Origin: Runella sp. SP2
GTDB taxonomy: Bacteria; Bacteroidota; Bacteroidia; Cytophagales; Spirosomataceae
Assembly (NCBI RefSeq): GCF_003711225.1
Contig: NZ_CP031030.1
Span: 6,065,501 to 6,129,500 of the forward strand
Reading direction: 5' to 3'
DNA length: 64,000 nucleotides
Both the position numbers and the translations under genes were made by a program. Below are positions 49,124 through 57,407 of this stretch, piece by piece. Position 1 is the stretch's first letter; every line of letters starts with the position of its first letter. Below the pieces are notes generated by a model that did not search any database, had not been told where the DNA came from, and saw only the letters and a list, made by a program, of their open reading frames with translations.

Positions 49124-49842
49124 CGCAAATACGCTGCATAGCCATTGACGATGAACCATTTGCTTTGGCGATTTTGGCCGATGACCTTCGTCGGTTTCCA
49201 TATTTAGATTTACAAGCTACTTTTTCCAATGCCTTCGATGCTGATTTGTGGCTTAAAACCCATTCGGTGGACCTCATTTTTCTGGATATTCAGATGCCTA
49301 CGTTGACAGGGACGCAATTTTTACGCGGACTTTCACAACCGCCAATGGTGATTTTTACGACGGCCTATGAGCAGTATGCTTTGGAGGGTTTTGAACTAAA
49401 TGTCGTGGATTATTTGCTCAAACCGATTCCGTTTCAACGTTTTGAAAAAGCAGTATTTCGGGCCAAAGAATTGTTTGAATTGCGTCAGAAAGAGGAGACG
49501 CCAGCGGTCGCGGAACGTGGTTTTTTCTTTGTTTTTTCGGAATACAAAGAAATCAAGATTTATTTCGATGAAGTAAATTACGTGGAAGGGCTCAAAGACT
49601 ACGTCAAAATTTACACCACGCAGCAGCCGAAACCGATTCTGACGCGCCTGAACCTAAAAGCCATGGAGGCCAAACTGCCCGAAATGCAATTTGGCCGCGT
49701 TCATAATTCGTTTATTGTCGCTTTTGAACGGATAACGGCAGTTCAGAGAGCCAAAGTCCACTTAGGTAATGTCGAAATTCCGATTGGGAATCGCTACATA
49801 GCTGAGTTTGAGCAACGGTACCGAAAACTATCGAGCGAGTAA
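49120..49842 (+). CDS. LytTR-family response regulator
   Basis: This 240-residue protein has a receiver domain (1-120; phospho-Asp in LIFLDIQMPTLTG, acidic pair IDDEP) and a C-terminal LytTR DNA-binding domain (about 140-240; VNYVEGLKDYVKIYT, RVHNSFIV, IPIGNRY). ATGA overlap with the histidine-kinase stop indicates coupled translation. LytTR regulators usually bind direct repeats of about 9 bp near promoters. The divergent CotH/VTC array is the obvious candidate target. The 3' end overlaps a convergent gene by 15 bp. Confidence 0.93.
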   Translation: MTQIRCIAIDDEPFALAILADDLRRFPYLDLQATFSNAFDADLWLKTHSVDLIFLDIQMPTLTGTQFLRGLSQPPMVIFTTAYEQYALEGFELNVVDYLLKPIPFQRFEKAVFRAKELFELRQKEETPAVAERGFFFVFSEYKEIKIYFDEVNYVEGLKDYVKIYTTQQPKPILTRLNLKAMEAKLPEMQFGRVHNSFIVAFERITAVQRAKVHLGNVEIPIGNRYIAEFEQRYRKLSSE

Positions 49843-51795
49843 GAGTGTCCCGATTTTAACAAAATTTTTACCAAGTAAATCACTCACTTCAATCCGATAC
49901 ACGTAAGACCCTTCGGGTGCGGGTTGTCCGTTGAGCATTCCGTCCCACCCTTTTTTTATCGCATCATCGGATTCAAAAAGCACTTCACCCCATCGGTTAT
50001 AGACAATCAGTCTTGAGGTATTGACAAATTGTCCTTTCATCGCAAAAAAGTCGTTGACCGTGTCTTGGTTAGGAGAAAACGCATCGGGAATGAAGACAAG
50101 GGCATTGCGGACAAAAACGTAAGGGTTAGAATAACTTATTAACCCCGAAGACCCTTGTGGGTAAGCAAGTATTCGGTATCTAAACTGTTGTTGGTCAGGA
50201 TTATAAGTGTCAGGGTTGAAACTAGAGTTTCCTCCCAAACGAACTTGGTCAACAAGAACCCCTTCCTCGTTCAATATTTCTAAAGCGTAATAGCCAATCG
50301 GAAACAAGAAAGGTGAGTCAACAGTCCAGTCAACGGTTGAGCTTGTTTTGGAATATAAGTGAATTGAACAAACGGGGTCGCTTGGCTCGGAGCGATTTCC
50401 GCAACTGTTTTCGTATTGAACTTTATAGCAGTACGACTGAGCATTGGGGTTGGCGGTGGGGTCAATAAATGTCAATTGGTTATTGGCAATCCCCACCTCT
50501 TGATAGTTATTGCTGCCATTCTCGGCGCGTAAAAAAATGGTTTTGAACCGAGAAGGACTAGCTCCCGAAGCTGGTGGATTGGTAATACGTACTTCTACTT
50601 TTTGTTCTTCTTCTAGGACTGAAGCCACGACGTTGGTAATTTTTGATGGAACATCGCTAGAAATGGCTTGAACACAGCGAAGTTGCGAAACCGATTCAAC
50701 GCCTCCCGCCAATGTCACCGTAACTTGATAACAATACTGATTTCCGCAGGTCACGTTGCGGTCAGTTTGGGTTGTTGTGGTACGATTCGTGACTACTGGG
50801 CTAGGGGTTCCGTTGAGATTAACGCGGTAATTTTGAAATGAGGCCGCGTGCGGATATTCTTTCCAAGTGAGTACGTTTTGTTGGTTTTGAGCTACAACAT
50901 CTAAGCTCGTGGCACATACCACGCTGGAAGTAGTGGTGGTATTGTCGCAAACATCGCTAGTACTTAGGCGAAAACAATACGGATTTTGGGCAGCGTTGAT
51001 GTTCCGAATTGTCACCGTAGTGGTATCGTTGGTGGTCGCACTTTGGCCTGTGTTTCTAAACGTTCCCGTGGCACCTTCGTCGATTTGAATGTCGGCTTTG
51101 ATGCCCGCGCTACCTCTGACAAGCACATCCACCGTGCCGTCGGGGCGGGTAGTTACTTTGCGGATTGATACGCCCGTTGCGGTAGAAGTATTCAAAACCA
51201 CATTGGTGTCTTTTTTACAAGTAAGTGGAATGTTGCCAGGTGCAGTACCCGTTACCGAAATGGTCGCGGCATTGGCAGTAGCAGGGTAAGCATAAGAAAT
51301 AACGTAAGGGCTGTTGGCTTTGGAAACGGGAATAAAAACACCTCCTCCAAAATTAACCAAAAAAGATTCGTAGCCTTTGGTGGTAGAATCGTCGGCGATT
51401 GTGACTACCACTTTGCGTCCACTACAGACTTGTACCTTATAATTGGGCGCTGTGACAGCTTCGACTACGCGGCAGGCGATGGCTCCAGTCCCCCCCGTGC
51501 TTACAAGCTGGAGAATGGTATATTTGCCAAGTTTTGTATAGCGATGTGACGTGGTGGCAGTAGCCGTGTAAGGCGCTTTGGTAGGGTCGCCACCTTTGTA
51601 ATCATAAATGTATTGGGCATTTTCTCCCACCGTTTTTTCTACATTAACATCAAATAAAAGGCACCCAACGGACGAGCCTTTTACGATGAATCCGCCCGTA
51701 CCAATTGCAGCGTTTCGTTGAGCAGGGTCACAATAATCTTGCCCCAAGACGGCTAGGCTTACCAAAAAGAAAAAAAGTACAAGAGTTGATTTCAT
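49828..51795 (-). CDS. T9SS type B secreted protein with fibronectin/PKD-like domains
   Basis: About 655 residues with a signal peptide (MKSTLVLFFFLVSLAVLGQ). Beta-sandwich modules follow: PKD-like (near SHRYTKLGKYTILQL), FN3-like (about 320-500; NQQNVLTWKEYPHAASFQNY, SYCYKVQYENSCGNRSEP). The C-terminal gliding-motility-associated (CHU_C) type B sorting domain has LVFIPDAFSPNQDTVNDFFA, IVYNRWGEVLFES and PAPEGSYVYRI. It is exported by T9SS and attached or released at the surface. No enzymatic domain is seen, so adhesin or scaffold is likely. The frame is open to 52299 upstream, but ATG 51795 has the signal peptide and ribBA occupies the rest. Confidence 0.9.
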   Translation of the reverse strand: MKSTLVLFFFLVSLAVLGQDYCDPAQRNAAIGTGGFIVKGSSVGCLLFDVNVEKTVGENAQYIYDYKGGDPTKAPYTATATTSHRYTKLGKYTILQLVSTGGTGAIACRVVEAVTAPNYKVQVCSGRKVVVTIADDSTTKGYESFLVNFGGGVFIPVSKANSPYVISYAYPATANAATISVTGTAPGNIPLTCKKDTNVVLNTSTATGVSIRKVTTRPDGTVDVLVRGSAGIKADIQIDEGATGTFRNTGQSATTNDTTTVTIRNINAAQNPYCFRLSTSDVCDNTTTTSSVVCATSLDVVAQNQQNVLTWKEYPHAASFQNYRVNLNGTPSPVVTNRTTTTQTDRNVTCGNQYCYQVTVTLAGGVESVSQLRCVQAISSDVPSKITNVVASVLEEEQKVEVRITNPPASGASPSRFKTIFLRAENGSNNYQEVGIANNQLTFIDPTANPNAQSYCYKVQYENSCGNRSEPSDPVCSIHLYSKTSSTVDWTVDSPFLFPIGYYALEILNEEGVLVDQVRLGGNSSFNPDTYNPDQQQFRYRILAYPQGSSGLISYSNPYVFVRNALVFIPDAFSPNQDTVNDFFAMKGQFVNTSRLIVYNRWGEVLFESDDAIKKGWDGMLNGQPAPEGSYVYRIEVSDLLGKNFVKIGTLLLAR

Positions 51796-51833
51796 AGATT
51801 TATGATTTCCGATTTCCTTCTCCCCAAAGAACG

Positions 51834-51868
51834 TATCTTTGCAAAAGGTTGTTTTACTAACAAACTTA
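51834..51868. promoter_or_regulatory. Overlapping divergent promoters for ribBA and the T9SS protein
   Basis: TATCTTTG (51834-51841, plus) fits the ribBA promoter, with a leader of about 100 nt. TAAGTTTG on the minus strand (51868-51861) fits the T9SS gene. The two predicted starts fall within about 10 bp and the transcripts diverge with a short overlap. Confidence 0.4.
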
Positions 51869-51946
51869 CCACGAAAAGAATTACACGCACTACACAGAAT
51901 CGTAAACATAAAACGTTGTTTTTCGCAAACTATTTTTATTTGATAC

Positions 51947-53194
51947 ATGGATAGCAATAATAATACCAATTCCATCAAGCTCGATACCATTGAATCGGCG
52001 ATTGAAGACATTCGAGCAGGGAAAATCATCATTGTGGTCGATGATGAAGACCGTGAAAATGAAGGAGACTTCATTTGTGCGGCCGAAATGACCACGCCTG
52101 AAATGGTGAACTTCATGGTAAAAGAAGGCCGAGGGCTCATGTGTGCCCCCCTTACCGTGGAGCGCTGCGAGGAATTGGGCCTCAAAATGATGGTGGGAGA
52201 TAATACTTCTACGCACGAGACACCGTTTACCGTATCGGTCGATTTGCTGGGGCACGGCTGTACGACAGGGATTTCTGCTTCCGACCGTTCTAAAACCATT
52301 CAGGCACTGGTGGATCCCAACATTCGTCCCGAAGAATTAGGTCGTCCCGGACATATTTTTCCGCTTCGTGCCATGCCTGGCGGCGTACTTCGTCGCACGG
52401 GTCATACCGAAGCTGCCATTGATTTTGCCCGTTTGGCGGGTTTAAAACCTGCGGGAGTATTGATTGAGATTTTGAACGAAGACGGTACGATGGCGCGTTT
52501 GCCACAGCTGCGCGAATTGGCCGATAAGTTTGATATGAAGCTGGTGTCTATCAAAGATTTGATAGAATATCGCCTTCAAAAAGAAACCCTTATCAAGCGC
52601 GAAATCGCCGTTGACATGCCGACCGAATGGGGGCATTTTGACATGATTGCCTTCCGCCAAATCCATACCGATGAGTTACATTTAGCCCTTATTAAAGGTA
52701 CGTGGGAAAAAGATGAACCCGTATTGGTGCGCGTTCACTCATCGTGCGTGACGGGCGATATTTTCGGGTCATGCCGTTGCGACTGCGGGCCGCAATTGCA
52801 CGCGTCGATGGAAATGGTTGAGCGCGCGGGCAAAGGCGTGGTGGTGTATATGAACCAAGAAGGGCGCGGTATTGGACTTATCAACAAACTGAAAGCCTAT
52901 AAGTTACAAGAAAATGGCTTGGATACTGTTGATGCCAATATTGCCCTTGGATTTAAAATGGACGAGCGCGATTACGGCGTAGGCGCACAGATTTTGCGCG
53001 ATTTGGGATTGAGCAAAATCAAACTCATTTCCAACAACCCTAAAAAACGGGTGGGTTTGATGGGTTATGGCTTAGAAATCGTCGATTGTGTACCCATCGA
53101 AATGCCTGCGAATGAGTACAATGAAAGGTATTTGAAAACAAAACGTGATAAAATGGGGCATCGCCTCACGCAGTTTGCAGCTGTGAAAGAATAA
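51947..53194 (+). CDS. ribBA: RibBA, bifunctional riboflavin biosynthesis enzyme
   Basis: This 415-residue cytoplasmic enzyme has an N-terminal DHBP synthase domain (about 10-210; [32 protein letters not shown]). The C-terminal GTP cyclohydrolase II domain (about 215-410) has zinc-binding [16 protein letters not shown] and the catalytic [12 protein letters not shown]. It makes two riboflavin precursors: 3,4-dihydroxy-2-butanone-4-phosphate from ribulose-5-P, and a pyrimidine from GTP. The C-terminal [12 protein letters not shown] is typical. No FMN riboswitch motif is visible in the leader. Confidence 0.96.
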   Translation: MDSNNNTNSIKLDTIESAIEDIRAGKIIIVVDDEDRENEGDFICAAEMTTPEMVNFMVKEGRGLMCAPLTVERCEELGLKMMVGDNTSTHETPFTVSVDLLGHGCTTGISASDRSKTIQALVDPNIRPEELGRPGHIFPLRAMPGGVLRRTGHTEAAIDFARLAGLKPAGVLIEILNEDGTMARLPQLRELADKFDMKLVSIKDLIEYRLQKETLIKREIAVDMPTEWGHFDMIAFRQIHTDELHLALIKGTWEKDEPVLVRVHSSCVTGDIFGSCRCDCGPQLHASMEMVERAGKGVVVYMNQEGRGIGLINKLKAYKLQENGLDTVDANIALGFKMDERDYGVGAQILRDLGLSKIKLISNNPKKRVGLMGYGLEIVDCVPIEMPANEYNERYLKTKRDKMGHRLTQFAAVKE

Positions 53195-53250
53195 ATGTCG
53201 AGGGTAGAGTGTCGAATGTACTTTTTATTCGACACTCTACCCTCGACATT
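53194..53250. repeat. Long inverted repeat, TGTCGA family, copy 3
   Basis: A perfect 24-bp inverted repeat: arms 53194-53217 and 53227-53250, nine-base loop. The left arm starts in the ribBA stop codon. It lies between convergent genes and probably ends both transcripts. The arm sequence (TCGAGGGTAGAGTGTCGAA) is a variant of copies 1 and 2. Confidence 0.75.
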
Positions 53251-53258
53251 CAAAAACA

Positions 53259-53915
53259 CTAAAACAATACGGCTCGAATTACCAATGGACTCGAAGTCGG
53301 ATAAATATTCTCCGCAGGATACGAAGGGTTCACTAAGTTGTTGTAACTTAGGTTATACAACAACATCAGGTTAAACGCCTTTATAAAACGCCCGCCAATC
53401 GGAGTGGAGTACGAAGCTCCCACCATGGCCGAATTTATCCATGTACGGCGACGTACGCCGCTCGCATTGTAGTCGCGGTATTGGACGTTAAGCGACTCGA
53501 ATTCAGCGTTTAAGTTGATACTTTCGTAAACATTAAACATCCCAAACACCCGCCCGCCGTAATTATCGTAGCTACTTTTAAGGGTAGGAGAATAGCGGAG
53601 TTGGGTGTACTGATACGTAACCCCTCCCCCTAACGAAAGGCGATTAGTAACCTGATACCCTGCCACGGGCGAAACCCCAATACTGGTCACAGTTCCAAAC
53701 GACAGTGGGCCAATACTTCCACCCAAACGGAGGCGGTCTAAGGGCGAAGGAGGACGTGCTGGCTCTTGGGTGCGAGGTGGGGCATCTAATACTTTAATGG
53801 GGCCGTCATTATTGGGTCGTACTGGTGGTGGAGGTGCGTCGGGGTTGGCGGTCTGAGCGGCGGCTCCAAATGCCCATAAGGAGGCCACTACCAATCCCAA
53901 AAATAATTTTCTCAT
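53259..53915 (-). CDS. Outer-membrane beta-barrel protein of unknown function
   Basis: This 218-residue protein has a signal peptide (MRKLFLGLVVASLWAFGAAA). A Pro-rich spacer (PDAPPPPVRPNNDGPIKVLD) and then beta-strands (FGTVTSIGVSPVAGYQVTNR, LSLGGGVTYQYTQL, GGRVFGMFNVYESINLN) follow. It ends PLVIRAVLF, with a C-terminal aromatic. A small barrel is likely. ATG 53915 is preferred to 53975 because a -7 element lies at 53921-53928. Function unknown. Confidence 0.7.
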   Translation of the reverse strand: MRKLFLGLVVASLWAFGAAAQTANPDAPPPPVRPNNDGPIKVLDAPPRTQEPARPPSPLDRLRLGGSIGPLSFGTVTSIGVSPVAGYQVTNRLSLGGGVTYQYTQLRYSPTLKSSYDNYGGRVFGMFNVYESINLNAEFESLNVQYRDYNASGVRRRTWINSAMVGASYSTPIGGRFIKAFNLMLLYNLSYNNLVNPSYPAENIYPTSSPLVIRAVLF

Positions 53916-53920
53916 AGTCT

Positions 53921-53928
53921 CAAATATA
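53921..53928 (-). promoter_or_regulatory. -7 element close to the start codon
   Basis: TATATTTG (minus strand, 53928-53921) lies six bases before ATG 53915, so the transcript would be nearly leaderless. Confidence 0.35.
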
Positions 53929-53994
53929 AAAAACGTTCTAAAGAGATTACGTTCAAAGGAACAATTCTGTTTCAAAAACGAAAAAAAAGAAGGG

Positions 53995-54705
53995 CTATTG
54001 CGTGGTAAGCTCTCGGAAGACTTCTTCTAGCGGTTTGCCTTCGTTACGTAAATCGGCAAGGGTGCGATTGGCTACGACTTGCCCCCGATTGATAATGACG
54101 GCACGGTCGCAAATGGCTTCTACTTCTTGCATAATGTGCGACGAAAAAAGAACCGTTTTTTCTTTTCCAACGCTTTTAATGAGTGTCCGAATCTCAAGAA
54201 TTTGGTTGGGGTCGAGCCCCGTGGTGGCTTCGTCCAAAATCAAAACGGGTGGGTTATGAATTAGGGCTTGGGCCAAACCAACGCGTTGCCGATAGCCTTT
54301 GGATAATTGTCCAATTTTTTTGTTTTGTTCAAGCCCTAGCCCACATATTTCTATCATTTCACTCACCAGTTGGCGCAATTTTTCACCTTTGAGGCCATAC
54401 AAAGCTCCCACAAAACGCAAAAATTCCTTGATATACATATCGGTGTAAAGCGGATTGTGTTCAGGTAGATAGCCAATCGAGCGGCGTACTTCCATCGACT
54501 GCTTCGCTACGTCAAATCCACAGACTTCTACGCTTCCGCTGGTGGCGCTGAGGTAGCCCGTCGTGATTTTCATGGTCGTCGATTTTCCCGCGCCGTTAGG
54601 CCCTAAAAATCCCATGATTTCTCCAGGCTTTACGTCGAAGCTAATGTCGTTGACGGCTTTTTGAGCGCCGTATAGTTTAGTGAGGTGTTGTATCCGAATG
54701 GACAT
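53995..54705 (-). CDS. gldA: GldA-like ABC transporter ATP-binding protein
   Basis: A 236-residue ATPase with Walker A GPNGAGKSTTMKI, signature LSKGYRQRVGLAQAL, Walker B VLILDEATTGLDPNQ and H-loop FSSHIMQEVEAIC. It matches the Bacteroidota gliding-motility ATPase GldA in length and motifs (GYLPEHNPLYTDMYIKEFL). GldA works with GldF and GldG, but neither is next to it here, so the assignment is by similarity only; a generic ABC-2 ATPase is the alternative. Confidence 0.8.
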   Translation of the reverse strand: MSIRIQHLTKLYGAQKAVNDISFDVKPGEIMGFLGPNGAGKSTTMKITTGYLSATSGSVEVCGFDVAKQSMEVRRSIGYLPEHNPLYTDMYIKEFLRFVGALYGLKGEKLRQLVSEMIEICGLGLEQNKKIGQLSKGYRQRVGLAQALIHNPPVLILDEATTGLDPNQILEIRTLIKSVGKEKTVLFSSHIMQEVEAICDRAVIINRGQVVANRTLADLRNEGKPLEEVFRELTTQ

Positions 54706-54754
54706 GATTTTTCAGAATTGGGGCGAAAATACAAATTTCTCGTTTAGGGTCTTG

Positions 54755-54762
54755 TATATTTG
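54755..54762 (+). promoter_or_regulatory. -7 element for the repeat protein gene
   Basis: TATATTTG predicts a start near 54769, about 80 nt before ATG 54848. Confidence 0.4.
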
Positions 54763-54847
54763 CTTGATAGAAAACTACAAAGAGAAGGGATTGTTGTATT
54801 GCAATGGCATAATTTTGGCGTATAACAATGTAACGGACTTGCGTTTT

Positions 54848-57337
54848 ATGAGATTGTTTAAACGGACTGGGGTTTTATTGTTTTTAGGCGTAATCGCTTG
54901 GATGAACACGTGGGCACAAACCCCGACGATTACCACAACGGACGTCAGCGGGGCAGCAGCCTGTGCTGGGGCAACTTTGTCGGTGGCGTTTACACCAACC
55001 AATGTCCCCACACCAGCCAAACGTACTTACACGGTACAATTATCAGGAACGGGAGGGACGTTTACGAGTCCCACGGCGTTGGCATCGGGAGCAACTAGCC
55101 CGATTGTAGTTACCTTACCCGCAACAGCTCTTGGTGGGGAGTACCGCTTGCGCGTTGTTTCGGATACGACGGGCATCACGTCGGTGCCAACTTCTATTTT
55201 TACCATGCTCAGACGCCCCACTGCCACGCTTTCGGGCGATACCACGATTACGTTGGGTGGCACGGCGACTTTGACGGTCGCTTTTACAGGAAATGGCCCT
55301 TGGACTTATACATTTACCAATACCAACACAGGCACCACGCTCACAAATCCGCTCAAAGGCATTGTGCAACCTACTGTGAGTACTACCTATGCCCTTCAGT
55401 CGGTTAGCAATGTGTGTGGTGCGGGTACCGTTGCGGGCAGTGCGCGAGTACGTGTTTTACCCACTATCACTTCTACGTTTGCAGCTACTTCCGTTTGCGC
55501 AGGTGCAACGGCCACGGTGTCGTTTGTCACCACGGGCACGTTTGAATCAACGTCTGCTGTAACCTACACGGCACAGGTATCAGACTCGACGGGAAGTTTT
55601 ACCGATCCCGTTGCGATTGGAACGGGCACCGCCAGCCCATTGCAAGTTACTTTTCCAGCTTCGTTGTTAGCAGGCAAAAACTACAAAGTACGCGTTATTG
55701 CTAGTGCCTCTGCCTCTTCGGTGAGTAGTGGCGTGTTTGCGGTACAAGCCTTACCGACGGCTACCTTGAGTGGCAGTACAACGATTGGGGTAGGAGAAAG
55801 CGCAAAACTCACGTTGGACTTTACTGGAGAAGGCCCTTGGACGTACGTTCTATCTAATGACCAGACGGCTACAGTGAATACGACTCCTGCCCAAGTGACG
55901 GTCAGCCCTACGACAACGACAACCTATTCTGTTAAATTAGTTCGTAATGCGTGCGGAACGGCCCCCACGTCCACAAGTACTGTTCAGGTCAAAGTCAATC
56001 CTCGGGTGAGTGCAGCCGACGTGGCCTTGGGTTCGGTTTGCGTCGGAAGTGTCATAAGTTTGCCTTTTGTGGTAACGGGAACTTTTGAAGGCGCAGTTAC
56101 TTATACCGTTCAGCTCTCAGATGCAACTGGTTCGTTTACAGCACCTCGTGCGCTTGCAACGGGAACGAGTAGCCCAATTTCAACGACGATTCCTGCCAAC
56201 GTTGCGGCGGGGGCGGCGTATCGTTTACGGGTAGTTGCCAGTGTGACCTCAACATCGGTCAATAGCGCTTCTTTCATAATAAAAGTTAGACCAACGGCGG
56301 TATTGTCGGGCGCTGCTTCGGTCAATTTTGGTGAATCAGCTACCTTGCCTGTGACATTAACGGGCGATGGCCCTTGGTCGCTTGCATTGTCAGACGGAAC
56401 CACTGCAACTTCGGACGTAACTCCTGCGCAAGTAACTGTAAAACCCACTCAAACGACGGTTTATCAACTAACTTCGGTGCGAAATTCGTGCGGTGAAGGT
56501 ACTGTTTCGGGGATTGCGTCGGTGACGGTCATTCCGCGCGTAATCACTGAAAACATTACCTCGGGTATTTGTAGTGGAAAAGAGTTTGAGGTTAAATTTT
56601 CTCTTGGCGGCGGAACTCTCCCTGCCAATACCGTATTTCAGGCGCAGTTGTCGGACAGTTTAGGAAGTTTTACCAATGCGGTTAATATCGGGACGGGAAG
56701 TCGTAGTCCTATTTTAGCCAATATCCCCGTGATTCCGAACGCCAACGGTTACCGTATTCGGGTCGTAGTGGTAGGAAGCACAACGATTACGGCGCAACCG
56801 ACATCGCCCTTTTTGCTAGGACGCCGCCCTACGGCCGCACTGAGTGGAGGTGTAGCGACACCGCTCAAGCCTGGGGATGAATTATTGCTGGTAATTCAGT
56901 TTACTGGCGATGCCCCTTGGACCTACACAATGTCGGATAATACGACAGGGACAACCAACGAAACTCCCGTTTTGGTCACTGTCAAACCCACTTTACCAAC
57001 GACTTATACCCTCAGTTCGGTGAGTAACTCGTGCGGAACGGGCACGGTATCGGGCAGTGTGACAGCCAATGTGGTGATTACGGGGATGGAGGAAGAACGA
57101 GAAAAAATCATTGTAGGGCCTAATCCATTGACCGACCGACTACGGCTAACCATTGGCATTCCTACGGCGACCGAATGGCAGATAATAGATGTACAAGGGC
57201 GCGTGTACCAAAGCCGTCAGTGGGCTGCAGGCGAATACCGAGACGAAATCAATACCCAAGCTTTGCCAAATGGATTGTATTTTCTTCGAATAAAAGTAAG
57301 TGATAAATGGCTTGAACGTAAGCTGTTGAAGCAATAG
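54848..57337 (+). CDS. T9SS type A secreted protein with four tandem paired modules
   Basis: An 829-residue protein with signal peptide (MRLFKRTGVLLFLGVIAWMN, cleaved near TWAQ). It has four tandem repeats of about 180 residues, each an X module (VC.G, YTVQLSD.TGSFT, SPI..TIPA, YRLRVVAS) plus a Y module (PTATLSG, GDGPWTY.LSD, TTTYTL.SV.N.CGTG). A type A sorting domain lies at the C-terminus (about 755-829; VGPNPLTDRLRL, GLYFLRIKVSDKWLERKLLK). It has no catalytic motif. Adhesion or scaffold on the cell surface is inferred. ATG 54848 is chosen for its signal peptide; the frame is open to 54680. Confidence 0.9.
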   Translation: MRLFKRTGVLLFLGVIAWMNTWAQTPTITTTDVSGAAACAGATLSVAFTPTNVPTPAKRTYTVQLSGTGGTFTSPTALASGATSPIVVTLPATALGGEYRLRVVSDTTGITSVPTSIFTMLRRPTATLSGDTTITLGGTATLTVAFTGNGPWTYTFTNTNTGTTLTNPLKGIVQPTVSTTYALQSVSNVCGAGTVAGSARVRVLPTITSTFAATSVCAGATATVSFVTTGTFESTSAVTYTAQVSDSTGSFTDPVAIGTGTASPLQVTFPASLLAGKNYKVRVIASASASSVSSGVFAVQALPTATLSGSTTIGVGESAKLTLDFTGEGPWTYVLSNDQTATVNTTPAQVTVSPTTTTTYSVKLVRNACGTAPTSTSTVQVKVNPRVSAADVALGSVCVGSVISLPFVVTGTFEGAVTYTVQLSDATGSFTAPRALATGTSSPISTTIPANVAAGAAYRLRVVASVTSTSVNSASFIIKVRPTAVLSGAASVNFGESATLPVTLTGDGPWSLALSDGTTATSDVTPAQVTVKPTQTTVYQLTSVRNSCGEGTVSGIASVTVIPRVITENITSGICSGKEFEVKFSLGGGTLPANTVFQAQLSDSLGSFTNAVNIGTGSRSPILANIPVIPNANGYRIRVVVVGSTTITAQPTSPFLLGRRPTAALSGGVATPLKPGDELLLVIQFTGDAPWTYTMSDNTTGTTNETPVLVTVKPTLPTTYTLSSVSNSCGTGTVSGSVTANVVITGMEEEREKIIVGPNPLTDRLRLTIGIPTATEWQIIDVQGRVYQSRQWAAGEYRDEINTQALPNGLYFLRIKVSDKWLERKLLKQ

Positions 57338-57348
57338 AAAAAAATTAA

Positions 57349-57381
57349 CCCCCTCTGATGCGGAAAACCGTTCAGAAGGGG
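57349..57381. terminator. Bidirectional terminator between repeat protein and DUF4301
   Basis: CCCCTCTGA pairs with TCAGAAGGGG (one bulge), followed by A-rich sequence on the left (T-run for the minus strand). Confidence 0.7.
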
Positions 57382-57407
57382 CTAAAAAGGCGTTTTTTTA
57401 ACAAACT

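Noticed and set aside
51840-51946. Possible FMN riboswitch upstream of ribBA
   Set aside because: The leader is about 100 nt and lacks the conserved RFN elements; a search with a covariance model would settle it.
51796-52299. N-terminal extension of the T9SS type B protein to 52299
   Set aside because: The extra 168 residues are antisense to ribBA, have no conserved features, and ATG 51795 gives a normal signal peptide.
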